From an uncultured Alistipes sp. (GTDB lineage Bacteria > Bacteroidota > Bacteroidia > Bacteroidales > Rikenellaceae), in NCBI GenBank assembly GCA_900770635.1, contig CAAGLB010000140.1:1-64000 (forward strand): a DNA stretch of 64,000 bases, given 5' to 3'. The position numbers and the translations under genes are program-made. Positions 8,879-17,406 of the stretch are shown one piece after another (within the stretch, counting starts at the first letter, position 1; each line of letters starts with the position of its first letter). The notes beneath the pieces were generated by a model that did no database searches, was not told the DNA's origin, and was given only the letters and a program-made list of their open reading frames with translations.

Positions 8879-8881
8879 ACT

Positions 8882-9721
8882 CTACCAATTTTTCTTGCCA
8901 TGAATGACCGTACCCTGCTTAGCATCTTTGAGTTTATCCTGAGTCTTGTCCTCCTCGCCCTGAATCACGTCGAGCATGCGCTCCTGCTCGTTGCTTAGTC
9001 CCTCGGGCTTGGGCTGCTCGCCATCTTGTTGCTGCTCCTCGGGATTGTTATCCTCGTCCTGTCCCTCGTTCTGATCCTCGTTTTGCTCGGGTTGGTTCGG
9101 CTGCTCGTTGTCTTTATTATCTTGGTTCTGATCCTGATCCTGCCGATTCTGCTGGTCCTGATTCTGCTGCTTATCCTGCTGATCCTGATTTTGTTGGTTA
9201 TTCTGGTTTTGCTGCTGTTGTTGCTGATCCATTTGGCGCTTCTGGTCGACAATGCGCTTGGTGAGCACATAGTTGCGCTTTGTCTCAGCATCCTCGGAGT
9301 TCAGTTTCAGCGACTCACGAAAGGCGTTGAGTGCCGCCTCGTACTCCTGCTGCATGAAGAGTCCCTCGCCAAGATTACGTAGCACCTCGCCACGCTGCTC
9401 TGCACTAAGGCTCTTGTTAGATGCTATCTGCTCGAAGTAGCGGTTAGCAACCTCAGCCGTAAGTGTCGAGTCCTGGGGGTTTGCCATCATGAGTTGTAGG
9501 TAGGCATTAGCACGATTATACTGCGCTTCGTAGGAGTGTGGCGCATGCTCCAACGCCTCGTTGTAGCGGTTGAGGCTGTTGTTGAAGTTGCGACGCTCAA
9601 ACTGCTCGTTTCCCTTGCGCACAAGACCTCGCTCGGGAAGTAGCTGTGCCGACGAAGGGCTGATGCTCAACGCCATAGCTATGCCCGCAAGAAGCAGTAT
9701 ATGTATAAAATAGGCTCTCAT
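8882..9721 (-). CDS. batC: TPR protein with Gln/Asn-rich tail, BatC-like
   Basis: The 279-residue protein has a signal peptide (1-25) followed by tetratricopeptide-type helical repeats at about 33-150, with recognisable alternation such as NRYNEALEHAPHSYEAQYN and ALNAFRESLKLN. From about 163 to 235 the chain is almost only Gln, Asn, Asp and Glu, which is common in BatC proteins, and a short charged segment closes it. TPR domains bind partner proteins, here most likely the VWA proteins in the periplasm. In the usual Bacteroides order this gene follows batA-batB; here it precedes them. Its ATG overlaps the stop of the upstream gene. Confidence 0.8.
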   Translation of the reverse strand: MRAYFIHILLLAGIAMALSISPSSAQLLPERGLVRKGNEQFERRNFNNSLNRYNEALEHAPHSYEAQYNRANAYLQLMMANPQDSTLTAEVANRYFEQIASNKSLSAEQRGEVLRNLGEGLFMQQEYEAALNAFRESLKLNSEDAETKRNYVLTKRIVDQKRQMDQQQQQQNQNNQQNQDQQDKQQNQDQQNRQDQDQNQDNKDNEQPNQPEQNEDQNEGQDEDNNPEEQQQDGEQPKPEGLSNEQERMLDVIQGEEDKTQDKLKDAKQGTVIHGKKNW

Positions 9722-10863
9722 TACTCTCCAATCTTTGTCTCAATGGTTATCTCCTCCTTGCCCTCGTTGTGCTCCTCGTCGACGAACTTGGTGTTCTCGA
9801 CGAAGTAGTAGGCACGTGTGTAGTTCTCCTCATTTTCGTCGGCATCGGGCTCGGCCTTGGCAAACTTTACCATGTCGGCAGTGCGTAACAGGGCAACCAA
9901 CGAAAAGCGGCTGTCACGAGGTAGCTCAATGTCGGCGAGTGCCTCGATAATCTCGGGAGTGGTGTACTCCATTGCGCTAATTCCCCAACGCTCAGAGATA
10001 TATACACGAAGGATTGCTGTCAGCTCGGTGTAGTATAGTTTGTACTTGCCATTCTGCCATAGCTTGCGGTTGTGAAGCTCCACAAGGGCCTTGTTGGCAA
10101 CGATGTGTGGCGGAATCTTGGGCAGCACACGCTCCGTAGCCTCACGCCTGCGCATGAGTTTGTAGAGCTGCGATGCTGCAAACCACACGACAAGGGCGAG
10201 CAACACGAGGGCTATGATGCCGTATATCACGTAGTCACGAATCTCCACAAAGCGGAAGGGTAGATCCTTTTGGGTGTTGATACCCTCCGTGCCAAGATGC
10301 TTGGCTGCAAGCTGCTCATTGACCTTGAAGCCTTGTGCTGACGATTGGTCGGCCATTAGAAAGCTCAGAGTGTCGAGCTCCTCGTAGCGTGCCACATAGA
10401 GCGAGAGCTCCTCGTCGCTAAATATGGTGTCGGGCACCTCGCTATTTTTCTCGAAATAGAGTATCGAGGGGCGTAGGTGCATATCTCCTGTCTCCATCAC
10501 CGCCAGGCGATAGCGCTTACGGAGGTGTAGTGTGCGACCTTCAACCTTTATGGTGTCGATAGGGTAGTCCTCGATAAGCTCCAACATGTCGGAGTCGTAC
10601 TCCTTGAATGTTGATATGTGTGACAGTGCCTCGTTGCGCTTGCGCAGCTCCTCAGCTGTGGGATTGCCATCGAAGTCGGGAATGCCAATCTCTGTGGCAC
10701 GATCCTTTGTTATCTCTATGATGTAGTCAAACTGGTCGCCCACCTCGACACTATCCTTCGAGAAGCTGGCGCTCAGCGTAGGTCGCTCGGCAAAAGCACA
10801 TGTTGTGAACATGACCATGAGCAAGGTTAGCGCCCAACGAGATATGTGTGATGAGTGTTTCAT
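9721..10863 (-). CDS. BatD/DUF4381-like membrane protein of Bat operon
   Basis: The 380-residue protein has a signal peptide (1-25), a periplasmic beta-rich domain (about 28-210) opening with the BatD-like pattern DSVEVGDQFDYIIEI, one TM helix (about 212-235) and a cytoplasmic helical domain (about 255-345) with LRVYISERWGISAMEYTTPEIIEAL, as in DUF4381-type proteins next to MoxR/DUF58 genes. It sits between the DUF58 gene (4-nt overlap) and the TPR gene (1-nt overlap), so translation is coupled. It could transmit a signal between the MoxR/DUF58 pair in the cytoplasm and the VWA/TPR proteins outside (inference). Confidence 0.75.
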   Translation of the reverse strand: MKHSSHISRWALTLLMVMFTTCAFAERPTLSASFSKDSVEVGDQFDYIIEITKDRATEIGIPDFDGNPTAEELRKRNEALSHISTFKEYDSDMLELIEDYPIDTIKVEGRTLHLRKRYRLAVMETGDMHLRPSILYFEKNSEVPDTIFSDEELSLYVARYEELDTLSFLMADQSSAQGFKVNEQLAAKHLGTEGINTQKDLPFRFVEIRDYVIYGIIALVLLALVVWFAASQLYKLMRRREATERVLPKIPPHIVANKALVELHNRKLWQNGKYKLYYTELTAILRVYISERWGISAMEYTTPEIIEALADIELPRDSRFSLVALLRTADMVKFAKAEPDADENEENYTRAYYFVENTKFVDEEHNEGKEEITIETKIGE

Positions 10864-11744
10864 CGTTGTTTAAACATCTTAATAAGTTCAGCAACATAGT
10901 CGGCGTCGGTGGCTACACTCGCCGAGTCTATGCGGTTGTGGCGCAATAGCTCCTGCATCTCTGCATGCTGCTCATCAAAGCGCTCACGCCAATAGTTGCG
11001 CACCTTGCGTGACGAGCTATCGAGCCACTCACGCCTACCTGTCTCGGCATCCTGCACCTCGATAATACCCACGTCGGGAAGCTCTCTATCACGCTCGTCG
11101 TAGACCTCGATGGCCATGATGTCGTGCTTCGACGAGGCGATTTTGAGGGCATCATCGAGCTTCGACCTATCGTCCTCGGCGTTGATGAAGTCCGACAACA
11201 CAAATGTCGTTGTACGCTTCTTATTCACGCCAACAAGATATCGCAGAGCCTCTGATAGCTGTGTTGAGGTGCCCTTAGGCTCGAAACCAACAAGCTCACG
11301 GATGATTGTAAGGATGTGGCTACGTCCCTTCTTTGGTGGTATAAACTTCTCGACACGATCGGAGAAGAGTATGCAGCCCACCTTGTCGTTGTTCTTCGAT
11401 GCCGAGAAGGCGAGAGTTGCCGCAATCTCGGTTATCACATTCTTCTTTGTGAGCTCCTTAGAGCCGAACATGCGTGATGGCGACACATCGACGACGAGCA
11501 TCATTGTAAGCTCACGCTCCTCCTCGTAGACCTTGACATGGGTGCGCTCCGAGCGTGCTGTCACATTCCAGTCGATGTCACGCACGTCGTCGCCTACACG
11601 ATACTCACGCACCTCCGAGAACGACATTCCACGACCACGAAAGGCCGTGTGGTACTTTCCGGCGAATATCTCATCGGAGAGTCCTCGTGTCTTAATCTCG
11701 ACTCGGCGCACGCGGCGCAATATTTCGTTCTCGCTCAGATGCAT
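10860..11744 (-). CDS. DUF58 domain protein
   Basis: The 294-residue soluble protein shows the DUF58 signature near residues 35-70, with FRGRGMSFSEVREYRVGDDVRDIDWNVTAR split over the conserved strand-turn, followed by a VWA-like fold containing VVDVSPSRMFGS (a degenerate MIDAS) and FVLSDF. DUF58 proteins almost always pair with MoxR AAA+ ATPases, as here, where the ATG overlaps the moxR stop. The pair is thought to act as a chaperone for VWA or metal-dependent partners; its target is probably the Bat membrane complex encoded downstream. Confidence 0.9.
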   Translation of the reverse strand: MHLSENEILRRVRRVEIKTRGLSDEIFAGKYHTAFRGRGMSFSEVREYRVGDDVRDIDWNVTARSERTHVKVYEEERELTMMLVVDVSPSRMFGSKELTKKNVITEIAATLAFSASKNNDKVGCILFSDRVEKFIPPKKGRSHILTIIRELVGFEPKGTSTQLSEALRYLVGVNKKRTTTFVLSDFINAEDDRSKLDDALKIASSKHDIMAIEVYDERDRELPDVGIIEVQDAETGRREWLDSSSRKVRNYWRERFDEQHAEMQELLRHNRIDSASVATDADYVAELIKMFKQR

Positions 11745-12742
11745 TAGGGCACGATTACGTTGTTAAGGATGTCGGTGATAATCTGCTCGGTAGTAATATT
11801 CTCGGCCTCAGCCTCGTAGGTGAGTCCTATGCGGTGGCGCAAGACATCGTGACATACGGCACGCACATCCTCGGGGATGACATAGCCACGACGCTGAATG
11901 AAGGCATAGGCCTTGGCTGCCTTGGCCAACGAGATGCTGGCACGTGGCGAACCACCATAGGCGATAAGTGGCTGAAGGTGGTTTAGCTTGTACTCCGAAG
12001 GCTCACGTGTGGCGAAGATGATGTCGATAATATACTTCTCGATCTTCTCGTCCATATATATCTGGTTGACAACCTCACGGGCACGTATGATATCCTCGGG
12101 GCGGATGACACGGTTAACCTCGGGAAGGCCCTCGCCACGAAGGTTCATGCGAATGATGTCAAGCTCCTCGGTGCGCTTAGGATACGAAATCTTAGCTTTG
12201 AGCATGAATCGGTCGACCTGCGCCTCAGGAAGTGGGTAGGTACCCTCCTGCTCCAAGGGGTTTTGTGTTGCGAGCACAAGGAATGGCTCGGGAAGCGGGT
12301 AGGTTGTGTCGCCAATGGTCACCTGCTTCTCCTGCATAGCCTCCAACAATGCCGATTGCACCTTAGCTGGCGAGCGGTTAATCTCGTCGGCAAGGATAAA
12401 ATTAGCGAAGATAGGGCCACGTTTCACGGTGAACTCCTCGTTGCGCTGCGAGTAGATAAGTGTACCTATAAGGTCGGCAGGGAGCAAGTCGGGAGTAAAC
12501 TGAATGCGGGCAAACTTGGCATCTACGGCCTTCGAAAGGGTTGTTATGGCAAGCGTCTTGGCCAAGCCTGGGATACCTTCAAGCAGGATGTGTCCGCCCG
12601 ACAAGAGGCCGATGAGCAGGGTGTCGACAAGGTGCTGCTGACCAACAATCACACGTCCCATCTCTTTGCGTAGGGTGTCTACAAATATCGACTCTTGCTC
12701 GATGTGAGCGTTAAGCTCTTTGATGTTAACTACCTCGTTCAT
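11744..12742 (-). CDS. moxR: MoxR family AAA+ ATPase
   Basis: The 332-residue protein is a complete MoxR ATPase: Walker A GIPGLAKT (56-63), Walker B FILADEINR (115-123), sensor 1 at LATQNP, an arginine finger region at about 165-175, and the C-terminal lid. MoxR ATPases are hexameric chaperones that activate VWA-containing complexes. It is the first gene of the operon moxR-DUF58-BatD-like-TPR-VWA-VWA. The leader upstream (12743-12870) contains a structured hairpin region and two -7-like boxes on this strand (12856-12871). Confidence 0.93.
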   Translation of the reverse strand: MNEVVNIKELNAHIEQESIFVDTLRKEMGRVIVGQQHLVDTLLIGLLSGGHILLEGIPGLAKTLAITTLSKAVDAKFARIQFTPDLLPADLIGTLIYSQRNEEFTVKRGPIFANFILADEINRSPAKVQSALLEAMQEKQVTIGDTTYPLPEPFLVLATQNPLEQEGTYPLPEAQVDRFMLKAKISYPKRTEELDIIRMNLRGEGLPEVNRVIRPEDIIRAREVVNQIYMDEKIEKYIIDIIFATREPSEYKLNHLQPLIAYGGSPRASISLAKAAKAYAFIQRRGYVIPEDVRAVCHDVLRHRIGLTYEAEAENITTEQIITDILNNVIVP

Positions 12743-12799
12743 TGTGTGTTATATGTTTTTATTTTGTTTTTCGGTTGTTGTTTAGCCTGTTTTGTTTGT

Positions 12800-12846
12800 G
12801 GGCTTTTATCTCCTGACGTCCAACGGACGTAACGGGGCATAAGCCC
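12800..12846 (-). promoter_or_regulatory. Structured leader of the moxR operon
   Basis: In the 361-bp gap between moxR and the lipoprotein gene, an outer 6-bp stem (12800-12805 with 12841-12846) encloses a perfect 6-bp hairpin (12816-12821 with 12825-12830, loop of 3). It lies between the probable -7 boxes (CAAATATA 12856-12863 and CAAAAATA 12864-12871 on the + strand) and the start codon, so it would be in the mRNA leader. It may be a dispersed repeat or a regulatory structure. I see no small gene in the gap. Confidence 0.45.
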
Positions 12847-12948
12847 AAATTATTGCAAATATACAAAAATAAAGTGAAAAACGAAAAAAAACTATGCCAC
12901 GAGGAAACGAAAAATGCGTGGGCCGACTTATAATTTTTCTGCTCGTAT

Positions 12949-12990
12949 GTCGTTTTACCTTGCGATATGGTCGATTCACCTTGCAAAATG
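12949..12990 (+). repeat. Tandem 21-nt direct repeat upstream of lipoprotein gene
   Basis: Two adjacent units (12949-12969 and 12970-12990) match at 17 of 21 positions, sharing GTCG-TT-ACCTTGC-A-ATG. The 21-bp period puts both on one face of the helix. They lie about 45-85 bp upstream of the -7 box at 13034, a position suited to an activator. Confidence 0.55.
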
Positions 12991-13033
12991 GCTATTCGAC
13001 AAAGGATGAAGTGGAAATTAGTAAAAATTTTAC

Positions 13034-13041
13034 TACCTTTG
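13034..13041 (+). promoter_or_regulatory. -7 box for lipoprotein gene
   Basis: TACCTTTG matches TAnnTTTG and would give a leader of about 57 nt before the ATG at 13104. No strong -33 TTTG is seen, consistent with activator dependence. Confidence 0.6.
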
Positions 13042-13103
13042 CATAAAGAAGAAAAACGAGTTGCAAAATTTTTGCAACGATAGACAGGAAAAATATAGGC
13101 GTT

Positions 13104-14510
13104 ATGAGAAGATTATTTATGATATTGGCTCTTGTGGGTGGCGTGATGCTCACAGGATGCTCGGCGCTGATGGACACTGCGTTGCTCGGTTCGAACGACT
13201 TGTATCGTACCGACAACCGCACTCAGGTGATAAATCGTATTAAGGCTGATGCCGAGGCCGAAGCACGCCAGGCTGAGTGGATGGCTCTCCAAGCCGAAGC
13301 CCAGGCCGCAGCGGAGAATACCGAGGATGGGTACTACGCTTCGCTTGGTGGTTCCGACTATCAGTCGATTGTCGCCAACGACTATGAGAGTGCCTATGCA
13401 CGACGACTCTATGGCTTTAACTCGCCAACATACCGCATGCCATCAAGCTACTACGACTTGGCATATAGTCGTGATTTGTACTATGCTAAGGCTTATGACC
13501 CATCGCTATATAATATTATGGTATCGGGCGATCAGGTGTGGGTTGAGCCTAAGTATATCACCTCGATGTTTGGCTCGTGGGGCGCTACCAACATGACATT
13601 TGGCATATATGCCTCTCCATGGAACTATGGCTGGAGCTACCGTGTTGATCCATTCTACTACTCGTGCTGGGGCTATCCTCACTACTCGTGGTACGATTGG
13701 AACTGGAATATTTGCTATAACCCCTGGTACTACGATACTTACTGGTTGCACTACTACAACCACTACTATCCACACTATCATGGCCACTATCCAGGACACA
13801 TGCCACCTCCACGTCCACCGCAGCATCGTCCTAATGATAGGCCTGAGCATCGTCCCGATAACCGCCCTAATCATGGTTTCGTGACCACAGGCTCGGGAGG
13901 CGGTATAGGCTCTGTTGCGGGCAACCTCAACGGCGGTCGTGGCAGTGCGGGCTCACGCTATACCTCGCCAACGTCGAACCGCAACTATGGATCGGCAACG
14001 GTGACAAAGCCTGCTGACGACAAGGTAGATACACGCCCAACAGACCGAGGCACGGTGTCGACAGGCGTGAACACCGATAGCAGGTATCATGTGTCGGGAA
14101 CTACTACCGTAGGCACAGTTAGCGCTGGCTCGTCAAGCACCGTAAATCGTGGTAGTAGCACAACGACAACCGTTAGCGGTGGTAAGTCGACAGGAGGCTC
14201 GAACTATCGTCCGAGTGGCACTACATCACGTGGTACTTCGACATCAACATCGACTTCGACATCAACCTCAGCAAGCAGAGGCACGTCGACAACTGTTGGC
14301 AGAGGCACGTCGACATCCTCAGGTCGAGGAGTGTCGGTGGGTGGCAGCTCGTCGAGCTCGAGCCGAGGCACAGCGTCATATCGTAGCAACTCGTCGTCGT
14401 CATCACGCAGCAATAGTAGCTCGTCATCATCATCGAGCCGTAGCACATATAGTGGTTCATCCTCATCGTCGAGCAGCTCACGTGGTGGTAGCACCTCGTC
14501 ACGAAGATAA
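13104..14510 (+). CDS. Tyr/Trp-rich and Ser-rich surface lipoprotein
   Basis: I do not recognise a characterised family. The 468-residue protein has a lipoprotein signal (lipobox LTGC, Cys19), a helical segment with many Ala and Glu (about 45-75), and a region at about 145-245 very rich in Tyr, Trp and His around a possible folded core. It then has a Pro/Arg/His stretch with NRPEH-like repeats (about 228-260) and a long disordered tail of Ser, Thr and Gly (260-468) in short repeats. Similar proteins occur in Bacteroidales as hypothetical proteins. It is followed 69 nt later by a FadL-like porin gene and may share its transcript. Export to the outer membrane is inferred from the lipobox. Confidence 0.8.
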   Translation: MRRLFMILALVGGVMLTGCSALMDTALLGSNDLYRTDNRTQVINRIKADAEAEARQAEWMALQAEAQAAAENTEDGYYASLGGSDYQSIVANDYESAYARRLYGFNSPTYRMPSSYYDLAYSRDLYYAKAYDPSLYNIMVSGDQVWVEPKYITSMFGSWGATNMTFGIYASPWNYGWSYRVDPFYYSCWGYPHYSWYDWNWNICYNPWYYDTYWLHYYNHYYPHYHGHYPGHMPPPRPPQHRPNDRPEHRPDNRPNHGFVTTGSGGGIGSVAGNLNGGRGSAGSRYTSPTSNRNYGSATVTKPADDKVDTRPTDRGTVSTGVNTDSRYHVSGTTTVGTVSAGSSSTVNRGSSTTTTVSGGKSTGGSNYRPSGTTSRGTSTSTSTSTSTSASRGTSTTVGRGTSTSSGRGVSVGGSSSSSSRGTASYRSNSSSSSRSNSSSSSSSSRSTYSGSSSSSSSSRGGSTSSRR

Positions 14511-14579
14511 CAATGCATTAATACCAAGGGGCGTGTCGCAAGGCATGCTCCTGGGCTAAATATCTAAAAAAGGTCAACT

Positions 14580-16235
14580 ATGAAGAAGATATATTCACTC
14601 ATCGTAGCGGCTATCGTAGGCTTAGGACTTATGCCTATGGCCGAGGCGCAGCAGCTAAACATCGGAGGTGTAGCCTTGAACAACGACATCATTGGCTGGG
14701 GCGACCTTTACAACCTATCGTTCACGTCGCAAAACTATGGCACAGCACGCTCTATGGCTATGGGTAATGCCTTCACGGCATTGGGTGCCGACATGGTCTC
14801 TGCGTCGCTAAACCCTGCGGGTATAGGTATGTATGTTAACAATGATTTTAGCTTTACGCCTATGGTGCAGTTTGCACGTAGCAAGACTCCTGGCACTGAT
14901 CCATTTAACTCCGACGACTTCTCGAATAATAGCAATCGTTTTGGTTTCTCGAGCATCGGTGGCGTAGCTACTGTCTATCGTGGTGCTGGTGCGCTCACCA
15001 ACTTCAATTTTGGCTTTGCCTATAATCGTGTTGCCGACTTCAACCAGAGCTACAAATATGCATTGTGGAACAACGATGCCACATGCTCCTTGGCCAACCT
15101 CTTCTGCGAGCAGTCGAATGCCGATGGTCTTGTTACAGGTGCTGATGGCAAGATGAATTGGGGCAACGATCCTTACTATTGGGGTGCTGTGCTCGCCTAC
15201 AAAAATGGACTGACCAACAAGGATGCCGAGGGCTGGTTTATCGACCGTATAGGCCTTGGTGCCGAGGTTGACCAATATACCGCTGTTGAGACACGAGGCT
15301 CTATTGGCGAGTATGCCATTACTATGGGCTTCAACTTTGTCGACAAGTTCTACTTGGGTGCTACGCTCGGATTACAGAGTGTTGATTATCAGCGCAATGT
15401 GTTCTATGGCGAAGACTATCTCTATGGTACATATCCTTCGGGCGACGAGATGCCCTATCAGTTGGAGTATATGAACTACATGCAGTCGACACGCATCTCG
15501 GGCGCAGGCGTAAACTTCAAGGTGGGTTTCACGTGGCGTCCTGTGACATGGCTGCGCATAGGCGCTGCCTACCACACACGCACAGCCTACAACCTCACGC
15601 TAAACTACTATGCCGACATGTGGTCGAGCACGTACAGTGCTGGCAACAACCCTGATGGCTACGATCTCGACAGCAATGGCTACACCAATGACTATGTCGA
15701 GTCGCCAGAGTGGGAGGATGCGGGCGCTTATGCATGGCGTGTGAGTGGCCCATCACGCCTTATGGTGGGTGCTGCGGTGACCGTTGCTCAGCGCCTTATC
15801 CTTTCTGCCGACTACGAGGCTGCCTACTATAACGACATGTGGCTGCGTGGCTCGCCAATCGTGGGCCTCGACTACACGTCGACCATACACGAGATGTTCC
15901 GCAACTCCAACACAATACGCTTAGGTGCTGAGTTCAGAGCTCTGCCTTGCCTCGACCTCCGTGCAGGTTATATCCATACGGGCGATGCCATCAAGCATGC
16001 CTCGTCGCTCTATACCCGCCCTTTGGCTAAGGAGCAGAGCTACATAACTGCGGGCTTGGGCATTCGTTTCAATGCGACCACCTATCTCGATATTGCATAT
16101 CAATATGGCAATACCCACTACACGAGCTATCAGTCGTTCTATGCTACAAACGAGAGCATGGCCATTGAGAGCCTGCCCGTAACAACTTCACTATCAAATC
16201 ATATTGCAGTAGTTACGCTCGGCTTCCGCTTCTAA
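14580..16235 (+). CDS. OmpP1/FadL-like outer-membrane protein
   Basis: The 551-residue protein has a signal peptide (1-23) and an N-terminal segment with the FadL/OmpP1 hallmark: ARSMAMGNAFTALGADMVSASLNPAGIG at about 56-83, where FadL proteins carry the AMGGA and NPA motifs of the N-terminal plug. The rest alternates in beta-barrel fashion with many aromatic residues and ends in VVTLGFRF, the C-terminal aromatic barrel signal. FadL-type proteins carry hydrophobic molecules across the outer membrane; the substrate here is unknown. The convergent ABC permease gene ends 21 nt downstream. Confidence 0.8.
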   Translation: MKKIYSLIVAAIVGLGLMPMAEAQQLNIGGVALNNDIIGWGDLYNLSFTSQNYGTARSMAMGNAFTALGADMVSASLNPAGIGMYVNNDFSFTPMVQFARSKTPGTDPFNSDDFSNNSNRFGFSSIGGVATVYRGAGALTNFNFGFAYNRVADFNQSYKYALWNNDATCSLANLFCEQSNADGLVTGADGKMNWGNDPYYWGAVLAYKNGLTNKDAEGWFIDRIGLGAEVDQYTAVETRGSIGEYAITMGFNFVDKFYLGATLGLQSVDYQRNVFYGEDYLYGTYPSGDEMPYQLEYMNYMQSTRISGAGVNFKVGFTWRPVTWLRIGAAYHTRTAYNLTLNYYADMWSSTYSAGNNPDGYDLDSNGYTNDYVESPEWEDAGAYAWRVSGPSRLMVGAAVTVAQRLILSADYEAAYYNDMWLRGSPIVGLDYTSTIHEMFRNSNTIRLGAEFRALPCLDLRAGYIHTGDAIKHASSLYTRPLAKEQSYITAGLGIRFNATTYLDIAYQYGNTHYTSYQSFYATNESMAIESLPVTTSLSNHIAVVTLGFRF

Positions 16236-16256
16236 CAGCCTTGTCCTAATTGCCGC

Positions 16257-17402
16257 TTAGCGGAAATCGTGCGAGGGGAGTGTGGCAATAAGAAGGTAGG
16301 CCACAGCCTGCAACCACAGTATGCCCAGCTGCGGCGCTATGTCCGAGAGCGACGAGCCCATAGAGCTTAGCTCAACAAATGTGAGGGTGGCGGGGGCTGC
16401 TGGAAACATGTAGTGCGCTGCACGCCAGCCTGTTGGTATTAGCTCTAACGGGTAGGAGATGCCAGCGATGAAGATAAGCCCTACGGAGAAGAAGGTGATA
16501 AGCACTATGGGTGCTTCACGGTCGTTGAAAAGTCGGCCAAAAGCCTGCCCAAAGAGCGAGGTGGCAAGCATGAATGGAAGCATAAGTGCGCTAAGTTTCT
16601 GCCACGAGGCGAGGTGTGGTAGGTCAAAAATGCGTGGTAGCAGCCCAACAAGAAATATAGATAGTGCGCCGTAGATAAGGCAATACGAAGCACTCCTTGC
16701 CAGGGTTATTGTCATGCGACCGCCGAGGCCTATCTCTCTGCCTCTCAGTGGTGTTATCCTCAGCGATTTGCGCCCACCGCTATTCATGCTTATGACCATT
16801 ACCATCGTCTGAAATATGATAATCACAAATACTGCGGGGATGAGATAGTCGGCATACCCCTTCGTGGGGTTGAAGAGTGCGTTGCCCACAGCCTTGGTTG
16901 TTGTGCGTCCGTCGAGAACCACTTGCAGCGGTAGAGGAAGCGTCCAAAGCATATCTAATGTTTCGCCCTCGTCGAGTGCCAGCATCGCATCCATTATAGC
17001 CTCTACGGTGGCTTCATAGTAGAGGAATGTGGCTGTAGGCGAGAGTGTTACGAATATGGCCTGTTCACCTCTGCCTATACGTCTGCTCATGTCGTGGGGA
17101 AGGTACACGATAGCCTCGGCATCGCCACGACTTAGCATCGAGCGTGCCTCGCCAATGTCGGCAACAGAGGCTACAACCTCGGCATTGGGCGAGGCATCTA
17201 TGAGGCTTACGAGGTGGCGTGATAGCGAGGTGTGCGAGTTATCTACGACAACTATGGGTGCTTCACGAACGATGTTGGGGCGATAGAGTAGGTTGTAGAG
17301 TAGGCCGTAGGCTACCATGCCGCCAACGATGACTATCACCGCCGATAGCGATGTGGCAATGTCCCACAACTCCTTGCGTAGCATGATGCCGAAGAGGCGC
17401 AT
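16257..17402 (-). CDS. ABC-2 type permease (second of pair)
   Basis: The 381-residue protein has one N-terminal TM helix (about 15-37), a large extracytoplasmic domain (about 40-170) and five C-terminal TM helices: the ABC-2/YhgE-like layout of drug or lipid exporters. I start at the ATG 17402, which aligns with the N-terminus of its paralogue; a start at 17423 would overlap the preceding gene. It is the last gene of tolC-hlyD-permease-permease. No gene for the ATP-binding subunit is seen in the window, so the pair must borrow one or work otherwise. Confidence 0.85.
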   Translation of the reverse strand: MRLFGIMLRKELWDIATSLSAVIVIVGGMVAYGLLYNLLYRPNIVREAPIVVVDNSHTSLSRHLVSLIDASPNAEVVASVADIGEARSMLSRGDAEAIVYLPHDMSRRIGRGEQAIFVTLSPTATFLYYEATVEAIMDAMLALDEGETLDMLWTLPLPLQVVLDGRTTTKAVGNALFNPTKGYADYLIPAVFVIIIFQTMVMVISMNSGGRKSLRITPLRGREIGLGGRMTITLARSASYCLIYGALSIFLVGLLPRIFDLPHLASWQKLSALMLPFMLATSLFGQAFGRLFNDREAPIVLITFFSVGLIFIAGISYPLELIPTGWRAAHYMFPAAPATLTFVELSSMGSSLSDIAPQLGILWLQAVAYLLIATLPSHDFR

Positions 17403-17406
17403 AGTG

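Noticed and set aside
9026..9291. Short repeats resembling a CRISPR or microsatellite in 9050-9230
   Set aside because: The repeats are CAG/GAT/AAC-type codons encoding the Gln/Asn-rich tail of the TPR protein; there are no regular spacers.
12759..12986. 75-codon frame in the gap upstream of moxR
   Set aside because: No recognisable composition or start context, and it overlaps the promoter boxes and direct repeats.
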